DNA from: an uncultured Gammaproteobacteria bacterium
GTDB lineage: Bacteria; Pseudomonadota; Gammaproteobacteria; Coxiellales; Coxiellaceae
Reading direction: 5' to 3'
Assembly (NCBI GenBank): GCA_903870185.1
Contig: CAIQCE010000135.1
Span: 1 to 9,171 of the forward strand
DNA length: 9,171 nucleotides
The position numbers were made by a program, and so were the translations under genes. Below, in pieces: positions 4,646 through 9,171 of the stretch. The notes under the pieces were generated by a model. The model ran no database searches and was not told where the DNA came from. It saw nothing but the letters and a program-made list of their open reading frames with translations. Positions within the stretch are counted from its first letter, which is position 1. Every line of letters starts with the position of its first letter.

Positions 4646-5399
4646 TTATCAGGCCTGTGGCAGTTAAAAAGTTTTCGGGATCTGATAAAAAAGGGGCGTG
4701 AGAAGATTTTGGCAAAATTTCAATTGAAACTTCTGGAGCTAATTGTTGAAGAGGCTCTGCTATTCTAGCGGGCACTATGGTATCGAGCTGGCCCAGAATA
4801 AATTTCATTGGGCACTGGATCTTGTAAAGCTCGGAACGAAGGTCGGTATGCAGCAATAGATTTAATCCAAATTCTAGAGCTTCTATTTTCGGAGGGTGTT
4901 CGATTAAAGTTTCACTTAAGAATTTAATTAAATTTTTATCCGGACTGGGTGCGGCGAATTGCATCAAGGTGAAGAATCGAGTTAAGGTTTTTTGATAATC
5001 GATTTTTAAGTCTTCAGCGAATTTATTGAGTAAGAATTCATGAATGCCAGGCCAGTCTGATTTATCAATAAAGCAAGGTGTGCTGGTCACGGAAATTAAG
5101 GAGCTCACTCGATGTGGATGGTGAATTGCAATATATTGGGCAATTAGGCCTCCGAGAGACCAGCCTAGAAAAATTGAATTTTCTGGTAAAATAGCTAAAA
5201 TTGCCTCACTTAATAATGCCAAAGAATCAATGTTAGAATCCCATTCACTTTGACCAAAACCCGGTAGATCAATAGCAATAACTTGAAATCGAGTCGCTAA
5301 AAGTGGAATTAAATTTTTCCACACGGCACTGCTAGTGCCCCAGCCATGCAGCAATACTAAGGTGGGTCCATTGCCTGAGACATGTTTATAAATTGACAT
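4638..5399 (-). CDS. bioH: Pimeloyl-ACP methyl ester carboxylesterase BioH
   Basis: BioH is a cytoplasmic alpha/beta hydrolase that cleaves the methyl ester of pimeloyl-ACP, stopping chain extension and releasing the substrate for BioF. The 253 aa compare with 256 in E. coli. HGWG (18-21) supplies the oxyanion region. The nucleophile elbow GWSLGG (79-84) holds Ser81, Asp206 lies in GQLDTIVP, and His234 in SSHAPFLSDP. These match Ser82, Asp207 and His235 of E. coli with a constant offset of one. The gene starts inside the last 14 nt of bioF and ends 8 nt inside bioC. In E. coli bioH is unlinked to the other bio genes; here it is part of the operon, as in many other gammaproteobacteria. Confidence 0.94.
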   Translation of the reverse strand: MSIYKHVSGNGPTLVLLHGWGTSSAVWKNLIPLLATRFQVIAIDLPGFGQSEWDSNIDSLALLSEAILAILPENSIFLGWSLGGLIAQYIAIHHPHRVSSLISVTSTPCFIDKSDWPGIHEFLLNKFAEDLKIDYQKTLTRFFTLMQFAAPSPDKNLIKFLSETLIEHPPKIEALEFGLNLLLHTDLRSELYKIQCPMKFILGQLDTIVPARIAEPLQQLAPEVSIEILPKSSHAPFLSDPENFLTATGLINE

Positions 5400-6552
5400 A
5401 AAGCTTCACCAATAATTGTATGAGTCGATCAATTTCTTCTTCAGTGTGTAGGGCCGTCAAACTGATGCGTAAACGAGATTGATTGTCTGAAACGGTGGGG
5501 GGTCGAATCGCGGGTAAATAAATTCCCGATTTTAATAAGTCTTTGCTTAGTTTTAAAGTTTTCTCGGAATTGCCGATTTCTAAAATCTGGATAGCATGCT
5601 GTGAGTCATTAATCTTTAATCCATGATTTTGAGCTTGAGTTCTAAAATATTGTATCAATCGATGGAGTGTTTCTCGTCTATCGTCAGAATCGCGAAGTAT
5701 TTCCAGCGCTTTTAATCCAGTTGCCGCGAGGGCAGGGGGTAAGGCGGTAGTATAAGTATAGGTTCGTGCAAATTGTAAAATATTTTCGATCACAATTTCA
5801 CTGCCTGCTACGATAGCGCCATAACAACCCATTGCTTTTCCAAAGGGGCAAATAATTAAAGGACATTCTTCTTGTGAAAGTTGATCAGCTACACTCTTTC
5901 CCTGTTGGCCAATGACACCGAGGCCGTGTGCATCATCGATCATTAACAAGGCATTATGTTTTTTTGCAAGTGTGCTTAATGGTTTTAAATCAACTTGAGT
6001 GCCATCCATGCTAAAAACGCTTTCGCTGGAAATGAGACGAACACCTTCTGTATTTTCAGATAGAGCTCTTTCTAAAGCATCAAAATCATTGTGAGGATAA
6101 CGTTTTAATTGAGCTTTAGATAAGAGTGCTGCATCGATTAATGAGGCGTGATTTCGTTTGTCTTGATAGAGTGTATCACTTCGCTGAGAGGCTAGGGCAT
6201 TGATGGTTCCTAAATTCGCTAGGTAACCATTTCCGAGAAAAATAGCGCGATCTCGTTTTAGAAATTTGGAAAATTCAATTTCTAAAGTTTGATGTGCATC
6301 GCTATAGCCGCCGATTAAGGCAGAAGAAGTGCTTCCTACGCCATATTTTTCAGCGGCATTTTGCAAGGATATAATCAGTTCAGGATGCTGTGACAGACCT
6401 AAATAATCATTGCTCGCGAATGAAAGATAAGATTGACCTTCATGTTCAATATGAGTTCCTCGATAACGACTGATGGGGAAGCGCCGACGATAACGATCTT
6501 CTCGGCGCTGCTGTTCAAGCCGTTCTGTGAGAACAGAATTAATGTTTTGCAT
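5386..6552 (-). CDS. bioF: 8-amino-7-oxononanoate synthase BioF
   Basis: BioF is a pyridoxal-phosphate enzyme that condenses L-alanine with pimeloyl-ACP to 8-amino-7-oxononanoate, the first step of ring assembly. The 388 aa compare with about 384 in E. coli. FASNDYLGL (45-53) is the typical N-terminal motif. His135 in NHASLID stacks on PLP, and DDAHGLGVIG (206-215) contains the Asp that contacts the pyridine nitrogen and the following His. FGKA holds the PLP Lys239. It starts 5 nt after the bioB stop. The bases before its ATG (GGCCATTTAAAAATC) show no proper Shine-Dalgarno sequence, so it probably depends on ribosomes finishing bioB. It overlaps bioH by 14 nt. Confidence 0.96.
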   Translation of the reverse strand: MQNINSVLTERLEQQRREDRYRRRFPISRYRGTHIEHEGQSYLSFASNDYLGLSQHPELIISLQNAAEKYGVGSTSSALIGGYSDAHQTLEIEFSKFLKRDRAIFLGNGYLANLGTINALASQRSDTLYQDKRNHASLIDAALLSKAQLKRYPHNDFDALERALSENTEGVRLISSESVFSMDGTQVDLKPLSTLAKKHNALLMIDDAHGLGVIGQQGKSVADQLSQEECPLIICPFGKAMGCYGAIVAGSEIVIENILQFARTYTYTTALPPALAATGLKALEILRDSDDRRETLHRLIQYFRTQAQNHGLKINDSQHAIQILEIGNSEKTLKLSKDLLKSGIYLPAIRPPTVSDNQSRLRISLTALHTEEEIDRLIQLLVKLYVNL

Positions 6553-6557
6553 GATTT

Positions 6558-7508
6558 TTAAATGGCCATCGCTTCTATGCCTAATCGCTGGAATAGTGCT
6601 AAATCTCGATCAGCTTCTGGATTTGGTGTCGTCAATAATTTTTCACCACAGAAAATCGAGTTGGCACCTGCCATAAAGCAAAGCGCTTGCAATTCATCTG
6701 ACATTGTTTCGCGACCTGCTGATAACCGAACCATGGATTTTGGCATTATGATTCTTGCGATCGCTAGAGTTCGTATGAATTCGAATGGATCCATTTCTTG
6801 GGTATCTTGAAGTGGAGTGCCTTTAACAGCCACGAGACGATTGATAGGGACACTTTGTGGATGGTCGGGCAAATTGGCCAATTGTTGCAATAATTTAATT
6901 CTATCATCGCGTTTTTCGCCCATGCCGATGATACCGCCGCAGCATACATTGATGCCCGCATTCCTCACTTTTTCCAAAGTGTCGAGTCGGTCTTGATAGG
7001 TGCGTGTGCTGATGATTTCTTTATAGTATTCTGGTGAGGTGTCGAGATTGTGATTGTAATAATCCAGCCCTGCCTCTTTTAATGATTCCACATCATCTTG
7101 ATCAAGCATGCCGAGGGTAACGCAGGTTTCAAGACCCATGGCTTTCACTTCTTTAATCATTTCGGCGACTTGAGGTAATTCTTTTTTAGGTGGCTTTCTC
7201 CAAGCAGCTCCCATGCAGAATCGAGTGGCCCCACTTTCTTTGGCTGATCGTGCTTTTGCAAGTACATCCTCTAAATCGAATAATTTTTCTTTTTCGAGCT
7301 TGGTATTGTAATGGGCGCTTTGAGGGCAATAGCCGCAATCTTCAGGGCAGCTTCCCGTTTTAATGCTGAGTAGAGTGCTTTTTTGCACTTGGTTTGGCGC
7401 GAAATATTGGCGGTGAATCGTTTGGGCTTGAAAGACTAAATCCAATAATGGGAGCTCAAATAAGTCTTTTATTTCTTCATAGCTCCAGTCATGACGTAAT
7501 GAATTCAT
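6558..7508 (-). CDS. bioB: Biotin synthase BioB
   Basis: BioB is a radical-SAM enzyme that inserts sulfur into dethiobiotin to make biotin, using a 4Fe-4S cluster for SAM cleavage and a 2Fe-2S cluster as sulfur donor. The 316 aa match full-length family members. The 4Fe-4S motif is Cys54-x3-Cys58-x2-Cys61 (SCPEDCGYCPQS). The 2Fe-2S ligands are Cys98, Cys129, Cys189 and Arg261, all exactly one residue beyond the E. coli numbers. YNHNLDTSPE (151-160) is a family signature. It is the first gene of the leftward operon. GAGGA (plus 7515-7519) lies 6 nt before the ATG, and the promoter carries a BirA operator half-site over its -35 region. Confidence 0.97.
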   Translation of the reverse strand: MNSLRHDWSYEEIKDLFELPLLDLVFQAQTIHRQYFAPNQVQKSTLLSIKTGSCPEDCGYCPQSAHYNTKLEKEKLFDLEDVLAKARSAKESGATRFCMGAAWRKPPKKELPQVAEMIKEVKAMGLETCVTLGMLDQDDVESLKEAGLDYYNHNLDTSPEYYKEIISTRTYQDRLDTLEKVRNAGINVCCGGIIGMGEKRDDRIKLLQQLANLPDHPQSVPINRLVAVKGTPLQDTQEMDPFEFIRTLAIARIIMPKSMVRLSAGRETMSDELQALCFMAGANSIFCGEKLLTTPNPEADRDLALFQRLGIEAMAI

Positions 7509-7544
7509 ATTGATTCCTCGGGGGGTTTAATTCGAAACCTCCAC

Positions 7545-7572
7545 ATGATAGGCTTGCGCCCAAACTTGTCAA
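7545..7572 (-). promoter_or_regulatory. Sigma70-type promoter of the bioBFHCD operon
   Basis: On the minus strand a perfect -35 TTGACA (7567-7572) is followed after 16 nt by TATCAT (7545-7550). The bioB start lies 36 nt further. The -35 hexamer coincides with the left half of the BirA operator, so a bound repressor would block RNA polymerase. No equally clear promoter for bioA was found in the gap. Confidence 0.65.
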
Positions 7573-7598
7573 CCCATTTTTGGAATTAAGGTTTACGA
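7566..7598. promoter_or_regulatory. BirA (biotin repressor) operator between bioB and bioA
   Basis: TTGTCAACC (7566-7574) and GGTTTACGA (7590-7598) are separated by 15 nt. The family consensus is TTGTAAACC-N14-16-GGTTTACAA, so each half differs at one position. In E. coli the biotinoyl-AMP-bound BirA dimer represses both divergent bio transcripts from one such site. Here the left half covers the bioB -35 and the right half covers the bioA ribosome-binding site and the A of its ATG. Both arms are therefore likely to be biotin-regulated. The birA gene is outside the window. Confidence 0.75.
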
Positions 7599-8911
7599 TG
7601 ATTCAGGATTTAGTCGCGTGGGATTTAGAGCATAACTGGCACCCCTGTGCGCAGATGAAAGACTATGAGATTTTCAAGCCGATGGTGCTTCGTTCGGCCC
7701 AAGGCTCTTGGATTGAATTAGAAGATGGGCGGCGGTTGATCGATGGGATCTCGAGTTGGTGGTCTAAATCCTTAGGGCACGGACATCCTCGTTTGCGTCG
7801 AGCCTTATTGGAGCAAGTGGAAAAATTTGAGCATGTGATGTTTGCTCATACAACACATCAAGTGATAGTCGAGCTCTCCGAGCGATTAGCCTCATTAAGT
7901 CCTGGTTTGAGCCGCATTAATTACAGCAGCGATGGTTCTTGTGCGGTAGAAGTTGCTATTAAAATGAGCTTGCATGCCCAGCAATTGTTGGGGCGCCCGC
8001 AACGAACGGAATTTATGTCATTGGAAAATGCCTATCACGGAGAAACCTGTGCCGCTTTAGCAATGACTTCAGTCGAGCGTTTCCGAAAACCCTATCAGTC
8101 CTTATTGCCAAATGTTCATTATCTGGAAGGCATTCCTTATGTTTCTGGAATTTCTGATCATTTGTGGAATGATTGCGGTGAAATTTGGCCGATGATTGAG
8201 CAGCAATTGAATCCACTTAGTGAGCGGTTGAGTGCAATTTTAGTCGAGCCTATCGTTCAAGGCGCGGCGGGAATGTTGATTTATAGTGCTGATTTTTTAA
8301 AACGGCTGCGTGCCTGGACGGAAGCTCACGGCATTCATTTAATTGCCGATGAAATTATGACCGGGATCGGTCGAACAGGATTGCCTTTGGCCTCATACTA
8401 TGGCGATATTCAGCCTGATTTTCTGTGTTTAGGAAAGGGATTGACTTCGGGTTGGTTGCCGATGAGTGTGATGCTGACTCGAGATTCGATTTATCAATTA
8501 TTTTACGATGATTATGAAAATGGAAAATCTTTTTTACATTCTCATACCTTCAGTGGAAATGCTTTAGCTGCTGCTGTGGCTTTAGAGTGTTTGAAAGTGA
8601 TGGATGATGAAAAAATTTATGCCAAGGTTCAGGAAGACCAAGCTTATTTGCAATCTTTGTTCCAAGCAGTCGCCGATGAAACGGGAGAGCTTGAAAATAT
8701 TCGAGGCATTGGAGCGATTGTCGCAGGAGATTTAAAGGTGAGAAATCCAGGAGAGCGTCGAGGGTTTTCGTTTTATCAAAAAGCAGCGGAGCTAGGCGCT
8801 ATTATAAGACCACTCGGCAATACCCTCTATTGGGCGCCACCTCTCAATACCGATCGTGAAACCTTGCAAAAGTTGCAGTCTATCACCCTAAAAGCACTTC
8901 AAACCCTCTGA
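7598..8911 (+). CDS. bioA: Adenosylmethionine-8-amino-7-oxononanoate aminotransferase BioA
   Basis: BioA is a PLP-dependent class III aminotransferase that makes 7,8-diaminopelargonate from 8-amino-7-oxononanoate, using S-adenosylmethionine as the amino donor. I start it at the ATG at 7598, which gives 437 aa (E. coli 429), because AAGG lies 6-9 nt upstream. A TTG at 7580 would add six residues (MELRFT) but lies within the BirA operator and has no good ribosome-binding site. Motifs: SWWSKSLGHGHP (53-64) in the substrate pocket; SDGSCAVEVAIKM (111-123) for the phosphate group; AYHGET (146-150); EPIVQGAAGM (217-226); DEIMTGIGRTG (251-261) with the PLP Asp; and LGKGLT with Lys280. It is transcribed divergently from the other five bio genes and completes the pathway. 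Confidence 0.96.
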   Translation: MIQDLVAWDLEHNWHPCAQMKDYEIFKPMVLRSAQGSWIELEDGRRLIDGISSWWSKSLGHGHPRLRRALLEQVEKFEHVMFAHTTHQVIVELSERLASLSPGLSRINYSSDGSCAVEVAIKMSLHAQQLLGRPQRTEFMSLENAYHGETCAALAMTSVERFRKPYQSLLPNVHYLEGIPYVSGISDHLWNDCGEIWPMIEQQLNPLSERLSAILVEPIVQGAAGMLIYSADFLKRLRAWTEAHGIHLIADEIMTGIGRTGLPLASYYGDIQPDFLCLGKGLTSGWLPMSVMLTRDSIYQLFYDDYENGKSFLHSHTFSGNALAAAVALECLKVMDDEKIYAKVQEDQAYLQSLFQAVADETGELENIRGIGAIVAGDLKVRNPGERRGFSFYQKAAELGAIIRPLGNTLYWAPPLNTDRETLQKLQSITLKALQTL

Positions 8912-8928
8912 TTGTTCTGTAATTTTAT

Positions 8929-8954
8929 CGGTACCAGGAACGTACCTGGTGCCG
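8929..8954. repeat. Hairpin of the GGTACC-AGG family after bioA
   Basis: CGGTACCAGG (8929-8938) pairs with CCTGGTGCCG (8945-8954) over 10 bp with one G-T wobble, around a 6-nt loop. It begins 18 bp after the bioA stop codon. The following sequence GATTTACACCTTGTTT is not a clear U-tract, so termination is possible but not certain. The GGTACC/CCTGG core relates it to the palindrome at 147-167. Confidence 0.55.
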
Positions 8955-8977
8955 GATTTACACCTTGTTTCACTACA

Positions 8978-9171
8978 CCGTTGCCCCGTGCTTGATGTGG
9001 GATCAGTTCTATTACCCCGAAATTTCCCCCCCTCCGTTGCCCCGTGCTTGATGTGGGGTCGGTTCTATTACCCCGAAATTTTCCCCCCTCCGTCGTCCCG
9101 TGCTTGATGTGGGATCTGGTTCTATTACCCCGAAATTTGCCCCCCTCCGTCGTCCCGTGCTTGATGTAGGA
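8978..9171. repeat. 56-57-bp tandem repeat array, at least 3.4 units
   Basis: Units begin at 8978, 9034, 9090 and 9147; the last is cut by the window edge after 25 nt. Each reads CCGT(T/C)G, then a small hairpin (C/T)CCCGTG-CTTGA-TGTGGG(G/A), then TTCTATTACCCCGAAATTT and a C-run of 6-7 ending in T. Units differ at only a few positions over the whole length, so there is no repeat-plus-variable-spacer pattern as in CRISPR. The CCCGTGCTTGATGTGGGAT core resembles dispersed hairpin repeats of the type CCCGCGCTTGACGCGGGAT that are common in bacterial intergenic DNA. Confidence 0.8.

Larger units (their letters stand above)
8912..9171. other. Intergenic right end with hairpin and tandem repeats
   Basis: No gene was found in the 260 bp after bioA. 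The region holds a strong hairpin at 8929-8954 and, from 8978 to the window edge, a 56-57-bp tandem repeat. Confidence 0.65.

Noticed and set aside
6562..6961. Open frames of 82 codons (plus strand) and 65 codons (minus strand, other frame) inside bioB
   Set aside because: Both overlap bioB in regions with essential motifs, and their products look like random translations.
7580..7597. Upstream TTG start for bioA adding six residues
   Set aside because: No good Shine-Dalgarno lies before it, it falls within the BirA operator, and the ATG at 7598 has AAGG at proper spacing and gives the usual family length.
8013..8216. 67-codon minus-strand open frame inside bioA
   Set aside because: It lies antisense to a conserved part of bioA and shows no domain or initiation signal.
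8978..9171. Possible CRISPR array
   Set aside because: The entire 56-57-bp unit is conserved, so there are no unique spacers, and no cas gene is in the window.

Overview
The window looks like a chromosomal segment from an AT-rich gammaproteobacterium, probably of the order Legionellales (Legionella/Coxiella relatives). This rests on a complete biotin operon of gammaproteobacterial type. It also rests on two genes, each preceded by a tandem repeat that fits the PmrA-box consensus known from Legionella and Coxiella Dot/Icm effector genes. The taxon is inferred, since no rRNA or other marker is present.

Left part (1-334): the first bases hold the N-terminus of a leftward IS5-like transposase that runs off the window. 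After it comes repeat-rich intergenic DNA: a perfect 10-bp inverted repeat, a REP-like hairpin and a PmrA-box promoter.

Middle-left (335-3205): two rightward genes encode proteins of 377 and 459 aa that I do not recognise as wholes. They share a module of about 110-117 residues built around GHHHNGRA. It is C-terminal in the first protein and N-terminal in the second. The second protein continues into a long Ala/Pro/Ser/Arg-rich tail with repeated RSSSVTR-type and AHLL motifs. Each gene has its own PmrA-like box 50-75 bp upstream of the start, followed by a similar ATGAGA-x-ACTA block. REP-like hairpins lie on both sides of the first gene. The pair are good candidates for Dot/Icm (type IVB) secreted effectors. 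That is an inference, and no secretion-apparatus gene lies in the window.

Middle-right (3234-8911): a complete biotin synthesis locus. The leftward operon bioB-bioF-bioH-bioC-bioD is very compact (5-nt gap, then overlaps of 14, 8 and 4 nt) and diverges from rightward bioA. BioC methylates malonyl-ACP to start a disguised pimelate chain and BioH removes the methyl ester when the chain is complete. BioF, BioA, BioD and BioB then convert pimeloyl-ACP to biotin. All catalytic residues I checked are present. The 89-bp bioB/bioA gap holds a near-consensus BirA operator that covers the bioB -35 hexamer on one side and the bioA start codon on the other, so biotin can probably repress both arms. The operon and the second unknown gene converge on a small hairpin with T-rich tracts on both sides.

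Right end (8912-9171): a 10-bp hairpin follows bioA. It is followed by a 56-57-bp tandem repeat (three full units and the start of a fourth) that continues beyond the window.
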